In this document: in pieces, positions 24,399 through 35,571 of the stretch
Position numbering within the stretch: the stretch's first letter is position 1
Layout: every line of letters starts with the position of its first letter
Assembly (NCBI GenBank): GCA_027919835.1
Contig: JANVFP010000004.1
Coordinates: forward strand, 806,001 to 870,000
Reading direction: 5' to 3'
DNA from: Lentinula raphanica
Lineage: Eukaryota; Basidiomycota; Agaricomycetes; Agaricales; Omphalotaceae
DNA length: 64,000 bases
Made by a program: the position numbers and the translations under genes
Notes under the pieces: generated by a model
Seen by the model: the letters and a program-made list of their open reading frames with translations, nothing else
What the model was told of the DNA's origin: nothing
The model's database searches: none

Positions 24399-25395
24399 AT
24401 GGATCAAGTCAAGAACACCCACGCTCCATTCCTTCCGACATCTTCTTCTCTAGGAAACCCAAATAGGACGCATATAACCCACTCTTCACCTCAGCTGATA
24501 GAAGCTCTCAAAAAGCTCGACTTGGAGTCCAGGCTGGATATGAATCAGTCCATTGAGGAGAAGAATCGCGCAAGGAGGAAGAAAGATGTTTTGAAACAGC
24601 AGGGACTCGCATCGAAGCCCGGTTCTCCTTCAGCTTCTTATGTGACAATAACTTTGGAAGAAGTAGAATTGATTCGTACCACGCCCTCGCTCTTTGAACG
24701 TCTAAAGGCAAAACTTAGCCTTGTAACCCTGGGTTGGATGAAGACTAAGACAGATGAAGAGCAGCGACACAAGAAGGGGGAAAAACAGAGGGATACTGGA
24801 GTCCACGCCAAAGATGGATCTTACCTAGTCGACGATGTTTTGGAGGTCGTTTGGGATGCGACGAAGCGTAGGATGATCACCATCCCTGTAGAGCTGATGA
24901 AGGCGGGACGATATTTTCATAACATTCCCCTCCCATTCTTTACCAACGATGCTCTCACTCGTATTGAGATGCTCCACCAGACCATGCCCAAAACAAAGTT
25001 TCAAAATGGCTCGAAATCGGATTATGTTCTGGATATCAAGGCTGTAGGGAAGCAGCTGGGTATAGATGTAGACGACCCTATGCTGCTTGAAGATCTGTCC
25101 TTCGAAGAGTTCAAGGAGGCAGCGGAGAATTTCTGTGAGTATGAGTTGAAGAGGTCGCGGGAGAAAGAAGCCGGGAACCGATTCATTTTCGCGTCGCAAC
25201 ACTTTGCGTACTTCCTCAATCAGGACCAGCCCTGGAAATCTTACAGATACTGGAAGCCTGAAGAATTCAAGCTTTGCGAGCAAAGGGCGATGTTCAATTA
25301 TCCGTTCGCGATGGTGAACTACAATCGAGCCTGGGATAGGGCAATGCATACACAACAACTAGACGAGATGAAGTACTCCATCCAGGAGGAGGTAC
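24399..25395 (+). pseudogene. Gag-like ORF of the outer element, N-terminal part (cut by Gypsy 1)
   Basis: Open from ATG 24399 (MDQVKNTHAPFL...) for 332 codons until the insertion point. Highly charged, Lys/Glu-rich, no recognised fold. The reading frame resumes exactly at 42128, after removal of Gypsy 1 and one copy of its TSD, giving 463 aa in total. The short readthrough to TAG at 25398-25400 is inside the LTR and is an artefact of the insertion. Confidence 0.75.
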
Positions 25396-26647
25396 TGTAG
25401 CCGGGTCTTCTGACCGACGCGTCGATTCGGTCAATCTTTCCTTTACGAGCGTGGGTCAATGGACGTCGATAAACGTGGGACGACATTGGACACACTGGCA
25501 GGGAACCAATATATGCCATCTGTGAAAGGTTTTGTAATATATTTAATTTTACTGATTATTTTACACAGGGAAAATAATTAATATTACATTTACAATAACA
25601 TCTGCAAAAGAATAAATTATATGGCGCATATAACGGCCGAAAAATTTCCGTAAAAATGGGCAATATACTCGGAGATATATTGTATATTTTTCAGAATTTT
25701 TTCCCGATTTTATATTGTATATTTGACCCCAGTAAAATATTATATTTTACAAAATCATTTTGTGTGGGAAAAAGAGTATATATTACAGCTGCGAAAAGCA
25801 ACGGGCGATGATCGGCGCCATGTTTTTGTAAAATATAATATTTTACTGGGGTCAAATATACAATATAAAATCGGGAAAAAATTCTGAAAAATCTAAAATA
25901 TATCTTCGAATATATTGCCCATTTTTACGGAAATTTTTCGGCCGTTATATGCGCCATATAATTTATTCTTTTGCAGATGTTATTGTGAATGTAATATTAA
26001 TTATTTTCCCTGTGTAAAATAATCAGTAGAATTAAATATATTACAAAGCCTTTCACAGATGGCATATATTGGTTCCCTGCCAGTGACAGATGGACAAGGT
26101 GTGGGATATTTGGGGTCTGGGACACTACTCGAACTTTTGCCTTCTGCTTTCTTACTTATAGGACTGACTCGAGGAGGGAGCTGAACGTTCGGTCCGTCAC
26201 CAGAGCCTCTGCCTTGGGAAAGCAGGTGAAGCTTGAGCAACTTCGTGGCTCTGGGGGAACGCGTCAAACGGTAACCCGACGCGAGGCTCACTCCAAGAGG
26301 AAGTCACTGCAATGCTTCTTTCGACGATCATTAAAATTACTGGACACTTACTTCTTTTTACGGTTTCAGACAAGGACTATATGTAGACCCGTGTGGGTTC
26401 GCAAATGTATCTTTCTCTTTCTGCCCCAACCTCTGGACTTTAAGACCTAAGATCAAGAAAGGTTCGAAGTAACCTCAAGGATAAAGAACCGAGCGCAGTC
26501 TCGGACTAGGATAGCGAGCGCAGTCTCCGACATCGATAAGTGAGCCTTTAAAGTTATCTTACTGAACTTCTCTACAGCGTTACAGCGAATTATCGCTCTC
26601 GACTCAGCCACCTCTGTTCCATAAGTGGAACAACTCATTCGTCTTCA
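25396..26647 (+). repeat. 5' LTR of Gypsy 1 (with MITE insertion)
   Basis: Matches 41468-42123 apart from the 593-bp MITE and about seven transitions. Starts TGTAGCCGGGTC, ends CGTCTTCA. The sequence that follows, TGGAGCCCACCGCGAGG, is in the position of a tRNA primer-binding site; which tRNA is not resolved. Confidence 0.93.
25493..26085. mobile_element. CACTA-like MITE, 593 bp, long palindrome
   Basis: Begins CACTGGCAGGGAACC and ends with its exact reverse complement. Arms are about 265 bp each (25493-25760 / 25830-26085), with an AT-rich spacer. Flanked by 3-bp ACA duplications (25490-25492, 26086-26088); the 3' LTR shows the empty site with a single ACA. A 3-bp TSD and CACT[A/G] ends are the hallmarks of CACTA/EnSpm. 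No ORF. Confidence 0.88.
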
Positions 26648-26900
26648 GTGGAGCCCACCGCGAGGGGGCTAGTTTTCCGAAGAACGGTAACTCGTAACGC
26701 GATTATTCTTAACCTAATATTTAGGTATATTGCTATCGTTCGGGAGCTTCAGAATCGATGATATCTGAATTACTGGGTCTTACCACGACAAACGAACGAC
26801 GAAGAATCGATTACACCATCAATGTCAGATCCGACTACTCTATCGACCTCTACGACCATGTCAGATTTCCAGCGACCCGCTATCCGCTATCATCATTCCT

Positions 26901-29360
26901 ATGCCCATGCCTGGTATGCCCGATGCTCCAAGGTTCGAGGGTAGAGATACCCGAGAGTTTCTCGAGCAAATCGAAGCACATGGCCTACGAGCGGGGATAG
27001 TCGACAAGAACAAGCTCGTAGACTACATAGTCCGCTACGCGACGCCCAAGGTTAGGAGCGGAATCAGGTATCTGCCAGAATTCGATCCAGAGGAAGAAGA
27101 CAAAACATGGGACGACGCGAAGAAGATGCTAATGCAGATGTTTTCGGCACAGGACGAACCGCCGGAAGTGTCGATAAGAGACCTGGAAGATAGTTGCATA
27201 GTGTGGGCGACCGAAGAACCTTTTACGAGGAAATCGGAAGTCGACCGGTATCAACAAAGATTTTTTACTATTGCTGCTCCGTTGATTAAACAAAAGTTAC
27301 TAACAAAGAATTTGAAAGGATACTACTTTCTGCAAGGCTTACCGAAGAAGGATCAGAAATACATAGAGAGGAAGCTACCCGAGGAGAACAAGAAGAAAGC
27401 CAATCCGCCGAGTGTAGAAATGGTGATCAGGCTAATCCAACAGAAGATCGACAACAAGGAATCCGTTCTCCATCACAGCTGGGACAGCGAGGACGAAGAC
27501 GTAGAGGAAATACGGGAAAGACTCAAATCTAGGCTGAAGCTAGGAGACGAAGGCTCGAGCGAAGAGGAGAACAGCAAACCCAGGAAGACCGGGGAGAAGA
27601 AGAAAGCAAAAAAGGTGAGGATTGAGGAAGAGGAACGTGCACCAGAGTGGCAAGGTAAGAAAGCAATGGATGAAATTACAAGGAGAATGGACGAATTATC
27701 TTTGTCCATGGCGAGAATGGCTATGCAGCAGAACATAGGAAGATCTGGAGGGATGCCTACCAGACCAGATGGAACCCGATTTTGCTTCGTCTGTGGAGTT
27801 CTGCATGTTGATGGATCAGTACCAGCTAAGTGTCCCGAAACTCAAAACTTGATTCGAGAAAACTTGGTGGTGTACGATTACATGTTGAAGAAGTATACGT
27901 TGCCTAACGGGCAGGATTTACCCAGGATTCCTCCCGGAGTGACTGGGGGAATCGCGGGAATGCTTCGCAGTCAGGCTAACTCGGGTTCGTCGACGAGTAC
28001 TAACACAGAGAGAACCACACAGTATATTAGCGCAAGCCCAGCGACCTTATCGTATGGAAACGCCACGATTTTCGGTAACGATGTGTTCGGTGTATCCTCG
28101 CTAGATCCTGGAAGGATGGACGAGGTGGTGGACCGACAGGTCTACCCTTCCCTGAGGTCAGGTAAGGACACTTCGAATAGGTTTAATCCTTCTAATCAGC
28201 AGGGACGAGAAAATCGGCGCAGGGCAGAAAACGATCCAAATCAGTTCGACAAGCCTGGATATAGACCACTGGAGGCACGAAAGGTACCCTCGAACGTTGA
28301 GGAGGCCGAGAAAAGAAAGGAGAAGGTAGAAGTTCCGATTCCGCCTAATCCTATCAATAGAGACGAAGGATGGAAACGGTCGCAGCCATCGACCTCCAAG
28401 GACAAAGGGAAAGGAAGAGAAGACATCGAAATGGGGGAGAATAAGGCCAATCAAGGACCATCTTCGACGGGACAAGGATTTCATTACACCTCTGATTTGC
28501 AAAAGAAAGCTGACCCTCGAAAGGTTTTAGAACGTGTTTTGGGGACTGACATAACGGTTTCCCTAGCAGAGCTGGTTGGGTGTAGTCCGACGTTGCAAAA
28601 GATGATCTCGGACGCCGCAAGGACCCGTAGGGAATACGGGAAAGAAGTGGTGAGTACCATTGTGTCGGAATATGTTGACGAGAACGAAGATGCCCACGTG
28701 GACAACGGAGAAGAGCTAGAGGAGGGACAGGTATCGGAAGGTTTGTGTATTGCGGAAGAAGATCGTCCTAGGCTCCAGAATTTCTTGAGAACGTACGCGA
28801 GTGCGGTGACACAGAGTTCGACGAAGTACTATGCGATGGTGACGGGAGTGTTTTCGGTGACGATAGGAGGTAAAGTTTTCAGAGCGATGATAGATACTGG
28901 GTCGGAGTTAAATGTAGGGAGCGAGGAAGTGCCTGCAAGGACGGGGTTACCGATGGATTTGGAAGGGATGAAATGGGGCCTAAAGGGCATTCACGGTCAG
29001 CCAGAGCAATTGAGGGGAGTCATGGTAGACGTGCCTATGATTATTGGCAAGTACGAATTTCCGCATCATATCTTCATTTCGAAGTACAAGCTGAACCCGA
29101 ATTGGGACATTATACTGGGGCAGCCGTTTTTACAGTGGTATGCGTGCAGAATCGATTATTGGAGGGCGGGACATATGGAGTTACTGTTGTGGAACGATGG
29201 GGACAAAGATCGGGTACCTCACTTGACTCTAGCCCTTACAGATCCGGAAGACAAGAGGAACCAAAGTTCGATTAATCGATATAGCCGAGATTCGAGGCCT
29301 AGAGCGATAGGAGCGACGTCCATCCAGGACGAGGAGTTTTTTGGGAAGGAGGATTTTTGA
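26901..29360 (+). CDS. Gypsy 1 Gag with C-terminal aspartic protease
   Basis: 819 codons from ATG 26901. N-terminal capsid-like part (RFEGRDTREFLEQIEAHG...), a Lys/Glu-rich linker, a Cys/His cluster CFVCG...H...C near residues 297-315 in the nucleocapsid position, a long hydrophilic region, then a retroviral-type protease with MIDTGSELN (residues about 664-672) and a later ILGQPFL. Pol overlaps the stop in the -1 frame at a T5 run (29354-29358), so Gag-Pol would be made by -1 slippage there. Confidence 0.85.
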   Translation: MPMPGMPDAPRFEGRDTREFLEQIEAHGLRAGIVDKNKLVDYIVRYATPKVRSGIRYLPEFDPEEEDKTWDDAKKMLMQMFSAQDEPPEVSIRDLEDSCIVWATEEPFTRKSEVDRYQQRFFTIAAPLIKQKLLTKNLKGYYFLQGLPKKDQKYIERKLPEENKKKANPPSVEMVIRLIQQKIDNKESVLHHSWDSEDEDVEEIRERLKSRLKLGDEGSSEEENSKPRKTGEKKKAKKVRIEEEERAPEWQGKKAMDEITRRMDELSLSMARMAMQQNIGRSGGMPTRPDGTRFCFVCGVLHVDGSVPAKCPETQNLIRENLVVYDYMLKKYTLPNGQDLPRIPPGVTGGIAGMLRSQANSGSSTSTNTERTTQYISASPATLSYGNATIFGNDVFGVSSLDPGRMDEVVDRQVYPSLRSGKDTSNRFNPSNQQGRENRRRAENDPNQFDKPGYRPLEARKVPSNVEEAEKRKEKVEVPIPPNPINRDEGWKRSQPSTSKDKGKGREDIEMGENKANQGPSSTGQGFHYTSDLQKKADPRKVLERVLGTDITVSLAELVGCSPTLQKMISDAARTRREYGKEVVSTIVSEYVDENEDAHVDNGEELEEGQVSEGLCIAEEDRPRLQNFLRTYASAVTQSSTKYYAMVTGVFSVTIGGKVFRAMIDTGSELNVGSEEVPARTGLPMDLEGMKWGLKGIHGQPEQLRGVMVDVPMIIGKYEFPHHIFISKYKLNPNWDIILGQPFLQWYACRIDYWRAGHMELLLWNDGDKDRVPHLTLALTDPEDKRNQSSINRYSRDSRPRAIGATSIQDEEFFGKEDF

Positions 29361-30795
29361 AGGCGGCGTCGGGTAGAGTCTTCAACGCGGCGCCGACTAA
29401 CGCTACGATAGGAAGATCGTTGGAAGCCCTGTTGGGCAACGAGGAGTTTTCAGATTTTAACACTTTATACGAGGCTAATCCTTCACCTTTGCTTGACCGT
29501 TACTTAAGACAGTATGCTTTAGCTTCAGGAAATTATATTACAGCGAACACGGAGTCCCTGTGGGCGGCGAGGGCACTACCGGAAATCAAGGATCCCGGGA
29601 TGGAGTTCAGGGAAGGTAACGCAGTGGGAAGCACTAATCTCCCTAATCAGAAATCAAGATCAAAATACAAGCCGGTTCATCGAAAGTATCGACCGGTACC
29701 AACCTATTTCCCAGATCCGGTAGCTCAACAATTCAAACAAATTCCGAGGACGACGCCCAGCGTATTGCCTACGAATCCGATCAATTGGGAAAGACTAGAG
29801 TATGGAAAGAGAGCGACACGAGAGAGAGTGGAAGAAATGCTTGGAAGAATCGAAGAAGGTATACTTTTACCCAAAGAGAAAGACTTACTTGCATGGATAG
29901 CGGTTCAACGGGAGAAAGCGTTCGCCTGGGAACAAAGCGAAAGGGGATCGTTCTCGAGAGAACACTTCCCGGACTACGTGATACCGACTATCGAGCACAC
30001 TCCGTGGCAAAGAGCAGCGATTCCAATTCCGAAGGCGATTCGAGAGGAAGTGGTCGAAGAGATACTTAAGGCGGAGGCGAATGGTAAGTTCGAGCCGACA
30101 ACGTCAAGTTATCGGTCGGCGATGTTTGCAGTCAAGAAGAAGAAGGGAGTAAGGTTGGTCATAAACTTAGAAGAACTAAACGCGGTGACTATTCAAGATG
30201 CCAGTTTGCCACCTAACGTGAATGAATTTGCAGAGAGTTACATCGGGCATGCTATCTATGGGCTGTTTGACTTATTTTCGGGATTCGACGCGCGATGGGT
30301 TGACAAGAGGTCCAGACCGATGTTTGCCTTTCCATCACCGATAGAAGCGAGACAACAGGCGACTATGGTTATGGGGTTCACTAATGCGGTACAGGAATTT
30401 CAAAGATGTACTAATCATTCTTTAGAACAAGTTCGAGAGTTTTCCAGTGTATTCATCGATGACTGTGGGCTCAAAGGTCCGACGACAAGGTATGAAGAGG
30501 AAGAAATATATCCGGGGATTAGAAGGTTTGTGTGGGAGTATGCGGGAAGGATGGACTTACTTTTAGGTACTCTCATCGAAGCGGGAATCACCGCGTCAGG
30601 TTCGAAAGCAATTCTTGCCGCGTTTAGGTTGCGAATCGTAGGGACGGTCGTTTCTTTGGAAGGATGGATCATGGAGCCTTCGATGGTAACGAAGATTCTG
30701 TCCTGGCCCGTTCCTCGAAGTACGACAGAGGTGAGAGGGTTTCTGGGAGTGGCTGGGGTAGGACGAAGATGGATAGAGAGGTTCTCGATAGTGGC
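29357..30795 (+). pseudogene. Gypsy 1 pol, N-terminal part: reverse transcriptase
   Basis: Open frame from the gag overlap to the Gypsy 2 insertion. RT features: VRLVINLEELN, YGLFDLFSGFDAR, MGFTNAVQEFQ and catalytic FIDD (in SVFIDDCGLKGP, around 30448-30483), then the connection start RGFLGVAGVGRRWIERFSIVA. FIDD in place of the usual YxDD is seen in some agaricomycete Gypsy lineages. The frame continues as KPLTILL at 37523 when Gypsy 2 and one GTGGC copy are removed. Confidence 0.88.
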
Positions 30796-31455
30796 TGTCC
30801 CGAAGGAGCTGGCACAGAAGGGTGACACGAGCACGAGCACAAGCACGACCCTATACAGGGTAAGGGTGAGGTTGATCTCAGCAACAGTGAGGGCACGAAG
30901 GGCCAATCACTAGGGCTTCAGAAGGAAAAGACAAGCTAGTTCCCAATGACCAAGTTAGTATTATTGAGTGTGAGTAGGATACAAATACAAACCTAGTTCC
31001 CAATGACCAAGAGGTCGAGATAGGGAACCAGGAGTCTAACTACAGTGGTATTTATACTGGGGGAAACAATAAGTACCCAAAGTAGTAGAGACGAACAGCG
31101 TGAGTGAAGAAGATTGGAAAAGACAATAACGCGAGAATGTAAAAGGTGTAGTGCGAGAATGTAAAAGGTGAAGAGCGAATGAGAATGGTTGGAAAGATAA
31201 GGAGTAGTGACAGCGCGAGAGACAGATATGAAGAACAATAACACAAGTACCATAGTGCGAGAATGGAAGAAAGAATGATGACAGAACGCGAGAGGAGAAT
31301 GATAAAGCATGAGAAGAGGATTGATAATGAAGCAGGAGGTATCATTGCTAATTGTAGTGAGTCATGAAGAACGATCAGGTGGTAGCAAGGACATATGATG
31401 CGAAAAGGAGTGCATGTGATAAGGAAAAATAACACACATGTCAGATGTCACGACA
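30796..31455 (-). repeat. 3' LTR of Gypsy 2
   Basis: 660 bp; in element orientation TGTCGTGACATC ... CGGGACA. Partner at 36863-37522. Confidence 0.95.
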
Positions 31456-34227
31456 TTACCCCCCTCCTACAGTCGATGTCCCAGCGACTACCTCTGTAAA
31501 GTTTTCGTAGAATTGCCATGGAAGTGAGTTGAAAATGGAGGCCGCAATTTTCCGTGGTGCATTCGGGTGGATCTTGTAAAAATCTTCAATTTCTTCATCT
31601 GCTGAGCCCCGTATGTTTTCCTCGTTTATCCATTCATCATGACCTTCATCATATCCTTTCCATCGGACCAGGAATTGAAGCTTCTTCCATCGACCATAGA
31701 AGCGACTGTCAAGAACCTTCTCTACCTCATAAAACTCTTCTCCTTCTATAATTTCTGGTTCCGGCGGTGGTGGTAGTGTCCCATTCACATCATTGCCCTT
31801 CCAGGGTGACAGCCGGTTCACATGTATGTTATCATGGATTTTCATCCACGATGGAAGATTGAGTCGGTATGTTAGTGGACCTGTCTTTTCTACCACCTCG
31901 AATGGTCCAAGTCGTCTGCTTCCAAGCTTCTGGTTCTTTTGCCGTATCTTTAATTTGTTGAGGGAAAGCCAGACTGGTTGTCCTACATCAAATCTCGGTG
32001 GTTCTCCTTGGACTTCTTCCCTGATCCGCTCTTTACTCATACGTAAAGCTGCTTCGGCATCCTCTCTTGCATATTTCAGCAATTCCAATCGTTTATCAAT
32101 TGATGGGAATTTATTCCAGATCCCGATTGGAATGTTGAATTCGGGTATGTAGCCGTAGAGTGTTTCGAAAGGAGAATGTGAATGTGCGGAGTGTATTCGG
32201 GAATTCATGACAAACTCAGCAGTAGGGAGAAGATGGTCCCAATTGTCTTGTCGTCGACTTACGTACATTCGGATGTATCGCTCTATCTCCTGATTTGCAC
32301 GTTCCGTTTGTCCATTGGTTTCCGGGTGATAGGCCGTGGTGAGGGCGGATTCAATTCCCAGACGTTTAAGTAATTGTCGCATCACATCTGCCGCAAACTG
32401 CGGTCCACGATCTGATACAAACCGTCTGGGAATTCCATGAAGGCGAAAGATCTCTCGGTAAAAGAAATCTGCCACGCCTTCTGCAGTTATCTCCGTAGTT
32501 GTGGGGAAGCAATGGATCATTTTGGTATAATGGTCAATGAATGTGATTATGGCATTGTGGCCTGCTTGAGTCATAGGTAACTTGCCAATAAGGTCAACGC
32601 CAATGTCCTCCCAAGGACCAGCTGGAACAGGTAGAGGTTGGAGTGGTGCTGTATGGGAAGGGTTTAGTCGTTTCCGCTGACAAATGTCACATCCTTCGAC
32701 ATATTTGTCAACAAATGTACGGATACCTGGCCACCAGTACTGTCTGTTGACTAGTTCCAATGTTCCATGCATTCCTGGGTGTCCTGCTGTTCGTGAATCA
32801 TGACATTGCTCTAGTACTGCCTTATGCAGTTCTTGGTTAGGTGGAACATATATCTTTCCTCGGTAGAATACTAGACCTTCCTCTTCTCGCCAATCAGTCA
32901 ATCCATGAGTAAGGCTCTGTGGTCCTTTGAGCTTGTTGAGTGCCTCAATTACCTCTGATTCTCGGGTGCTGTTCTGCCGTATACGCTCTAGCAATGGATT
33001 GTCAAGCAGTACTGCAGTTGATGCCTTGATAAAATGCTCAGGTCTGAGTACAACTTGTTCTTTGTTGTCCTCGAAATCATGAACCTGGTGTTGCGCCATG
33101 CGGGATAAGGCATCAGCTTGTGTGTGAATCCTTCCCGCACGATGTGTTAGATGGAAATTAAATCGTGATAACCAGAGAGCCCATCGTGCCTGTCTTCTGC
33201 TCAAATCCTGTGCCGTCCGCCAGAATTCTAGATTCTGATGGTCTGTAATGATTTCAAATGGTTCGGGTAGTCCTTCCAGAAAGTGCCTCCAATCTTTGAG
33301 CGCTTCTATGATAGCAAGCATTTCGCGATCGTAGATTTCGTAATTACGCTCTGCTGGCCCCATAGATGCTGACCGAAATGCCACTGGATGCCAAAGGCCA
33401 TCTTCCTGGAATTGTGATAGGGTTCCACCAGTGGCAAAACCAGACGCATCGACTTCAATCCGTGTGGGTCTGGTGTGGTTCCATAGCACTAAAATGGGTG
33501 CAGTCGTGAATGCTGCCTTCAGGCTGTCAAATGCTTCCTGCTGTGAAGTGCCCCAGTCCCATCGGATATCTTTTCGTGTTAAGTCATTAAGAGGTCTCGC
33601 CTTTTTTGCAAATCCTTCAATAAACCGCCGATAGAAGTTAGCAAAGCCCAGAAATCCTCGAAGATCACGTAGTGTTTTTGGTGTAGGCCATTCTTTTACA
33701 GCTTTGACCTTAACTGGATCCATCTGAACCTGTCCTTCGCTAATGACCAGCCCCAGGTATTCAATTGATGACTTTTCAAACTCGCATTTCTCGGGACGCA
33801 AGTAGAGGTCATGCTTGGCAAGTCGATCAAGGACCTCATGAACCAGCTTTCTGTGCTCCTCCAATGTTTCAGTAAAGATAAGGATGTCATCCAAATATAC
33901 GGCAACCTTTCCAGATGCAATGAGGTCTGCAAAGATGGAATTCATGAGGGCCTGAAATGTAGCAGGAGAATTGGTGAGACCGAAGAACATAACCAGGGGT
34001 TCGAAGAGACCGCGGTTAGTTGCAAATGCTCCTTTCCATTCATGACCTTGTTTGATCCGCACATTGTTATATCCCCATCGAACATCAAACTTGGTGAAGA
34101 TTTTGGAATTTTGAAGTCGGCTGATAATATCTGCAACAAGGGGGAGGGGATAACGATTCTTGATGGTGTAGTCATTCAGTTGTCGATAATCCTGTACGAA
34201 CCGGAGCTTGCCATCCTTCTTTTTCAC
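31456..34227 (-). CDS. Gypsy 2 Pol: RT, RNase H, integrase, chromodomain
   Basis: 923 codons with the TAA stop directly against the [40 protein letters not shown], catalytic VYLDDILIF. RNase [47 protein letters not shown]. Integrase: zinc domain H...H...CDICQ, core [16 protein letters not shown] and [18 protein letters not shown]-terminal chromodomain ([14 protein letters not shown]...FLVRWKGYD) marks a chromovirus, inferred to target chromatin. The upstream continuation (34224-34688) is in another frame because one A is missing from an A-run near 34285. Confidence 0.93.
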   Translation of the reverse strand: MKKKDGKLRFVQDYRQLNDYTIKNRYPLPLVADIISRLQNSKIFTKFDVRWGYNNVRIKQGHEWKGAFATNRGLFEPLVMFFGLTNSPATFQALMNSIFADLIASGKVAVYLDDILIFTETLEEHRKLVHEVLDRLAKHDLYLRPEKCEFEKSSIEYLGLVISEGQVQMDPVKVKAVKEWPTPKTLRDLRGFLGFANFYRRFIEGFAKKARPLNDLTRKDIRWDWGTSQQEAFDSLKAAFTTAPILVLWNHTRPTRIEVDASGFATGGTLSQFQEDGLWHPVAFRSASMGPAERNYEIYDREMLAIIEALKDWRHFLEGLPEPFEIITDHQNLEFWRTAQDLSRRQARWALWLSRFNFHLTHRAGRIHTQADALSRMAQHQVHDFEDNKEQVVLRPEHFIKASTAVLLDNPLLERIRQNSTRESEVIEALNKLKGPQSLTHGLTDWREEEGLVFYRGKIYVPPNQELHKAVLEQCHDSRTAGHPGMHGTLELVNRQYWWPGIRTFVDKYVEGCDICQRKRLNPSHTAPLQPLPVPAGPWEDIGVDLIGKLPMTQAGHNAIITFIDHYTKMIHCFPTTTEITAEGVADFFYREIFRLHGIPRRFVSDRGPQFAADVMRQLLKRLGIESALTTAYHPETNGQTERANQEIERYIRMYVSRRQDNWDHLLPTAEFVMNSRIHSAHSHSPFETLYGYIPEFNIPIGIWNKFPSIDKRLELLKYAREDAEAALRMSKERIREEVQGEPPRFDVGQPVWLSLNKLKIRQKNQKLGSRRLGPFEVVEKTGPLTYRLNLPSWMKIHDNIHVNRLSPWKGNDVNGTLPPPPEPEIIEGEEFYEVEKVLDSRFYGRWKKLQFLVRWKGYDEGHDEWINEENIRGSADEEIEDFYKIHPNAPRKIAASIFNSLPWQFYENFTEVVAGTSTVGGG

Positions 34228-34688
34228 AAAGAAGACTGGTGATGCAATTGGGGATTTAGAAGGCTGTATGTAACCTTTACGAAGATTTCTTTCAAGAATC
34301 TGTCAAGCTCTTCTTGTTCATTAAGTGACATGGGGTAAATCTTGGTTCGCATGGTTTCAGGTGCATCAGGTTTGAGATCAATAGCATGATCCCAGGGTTT
34401 GTGATCGGGAAGACGTTCTGATTCCTTCTCAGAGAAAACCTTTGAATGTCGGTGATATTCCAGAGGAACAATTTCTTCAAATGATTGCTTTGGTTTTTCT
34501 CGATAAGCTGCTTCTGCCAATTGTTGGGAATAGGTGTATCCAGCTGCGCACCAAAGTTCTTCTGTAGCATGATCTAGAACTCCAGACCGACGCAAGGCTC
34601 TTCTTTGTTTCCGGTTTCTGAGTAAGCGGTAGAGGGGTGGGGCATCATCTCGCAAGTCCTCCATTTCATCAGCAGTTGGTGTCGGCAA
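34224..34688 (-). pseudogene. Gypsy 2 Pol, N-terminal segment, frameshifted from RT
   Basis: Reads the protease-RT linker and start of RT (SFEEIVPLEYHRHSKVFSEK then LPDHKPWDHAIDL and [16 protein letters not shown]), the conserved entry of chromovirus RT. The frame to the main RT block changes at about 34285, where GAAAGAAATC lacks one A relative to the expected reading. Confidence 0.8.
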
Positions 34689-34720
34689 TGGAATATGTTC
34701 TGGATTGATTTCTAGTAGAT

Positions 34721-35227
34721 CTAAAGTGGTCCCCCTACATTAGCCACTCGGGGTTCTGGTACTTCCTCGATAACCATGGGGTGGGCTGATTTTGATTGTA
34801 CCGAGATACGGCCCTCCTTCCAGTTGATATTTGGATTTACTTTCCGAAGCCAGGGTAACCCAAGGATTATGTCGTCTGATCCTAGGTTGGTGACTAAGTA
34901 TTCAAGAAGCTGTGGCATGTTCTGATCTATTGTAGAAAGAAGTCATGCCGAATGAGTAATTTTCCCTGCTGTGTTTGGTGTGCCATCAATATTGTAAAGA
35001 GTGATTGGTTTTGGAAGAGGTCAAGTAATGATTCGATGTTGATCTATAAAGCGCTGATGTATAAACAGACCAGTTGCTCCAGAGTCAATCATTGCTGCAC
35101 TGTTTGTACTCTTGAATCTGCCTTGTAACTTAATCGGAACACGGAAGTGAGAAGAATCACTTGATTGCATAGAACCGATGGTACACGAGGAAACAGATTG
35201 ATAGATAGAAGATGATTTAGAGTACAA
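34721..35227 (-). pseudogene. Gypsy 2 protease region (two frames)
   Basis: 35227-35021 encodes a protease start with AAMIDSGATGLFI (DSG active site). 34918-34721 encodes the later half with DIILGLPWL. The stretch between contains stops and a frame change, so the protease is broken in this copy. Confidence 0.7.
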
Positions 35228-35265
35228 TTCAGGGAACCAGGCGGCAGCCGTGACAGGTTCCCACT

Positions 35266-35565
35266 TTAAAAATTCTGGCGCAATTCAGAAATCTGATCAG
35301 CTAATGTTTTCTGATTAGCTGTCAGCTGCTGGAGAATCTGGGAGAAGTCTGGCAGGGTTGGCGCAGTGGTAGCAGCTATACTAGAAGTGGAGGATCCAGC
35401 AGTGGCAGCAGTTCTTTGGCTTGGTCGAGGGTAGCCCAAGAACTTTCGTCGGCAAACATTGGCTAGATGCCCTGTGTATCCACAGTAGTCACATATATCT
35501 CGTTCGTGATGCCCATCTGCCCTGCGATGATTCTGTGATCCACATCCATAGCATCTTCCAGCCAT
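35266..35565 (-). CDS. Gypsy 2 nucleocapsid zinc knuckle (after in-frame TGA)
   Basis: 99 codons with the CCHC knuckle CDYCGYTGHLANVC. It lies in the same frame as Gag and is separated from it only by a TGA (35574-35572) and two codons, so this is the C-terminal part of one Gag protein with a nonsense codon. A CGA-to-TGA change at a CpG would explain it. Confidence 0.75.
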   Translation of the reverse strand: MAGRCYGCGSQNHRRADGHHERDICDYCGYTGHLANVCRRKFLGYPRPSQRTAATAGSSTSSIAATTAPTLPDFSQILQQLTANQKTLADQISELRQNF

Positions 35566-35571
35566 GAATTT

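Noticed and set aside
30796..30913. Extension of the Gypsy 1 pol ORF to 30913
   Set aside because: The last 39 codons read into the Gypsy 2 LTR and are an insertion artefact.
31052..31435. Hydrophobic 127-codon and 105-codon ORFs, repeated at 37119-37502 and 37060-37377
   Set aside because: They are LTR sequence read on the minus strand, identical in both LTRs, with no coding features.
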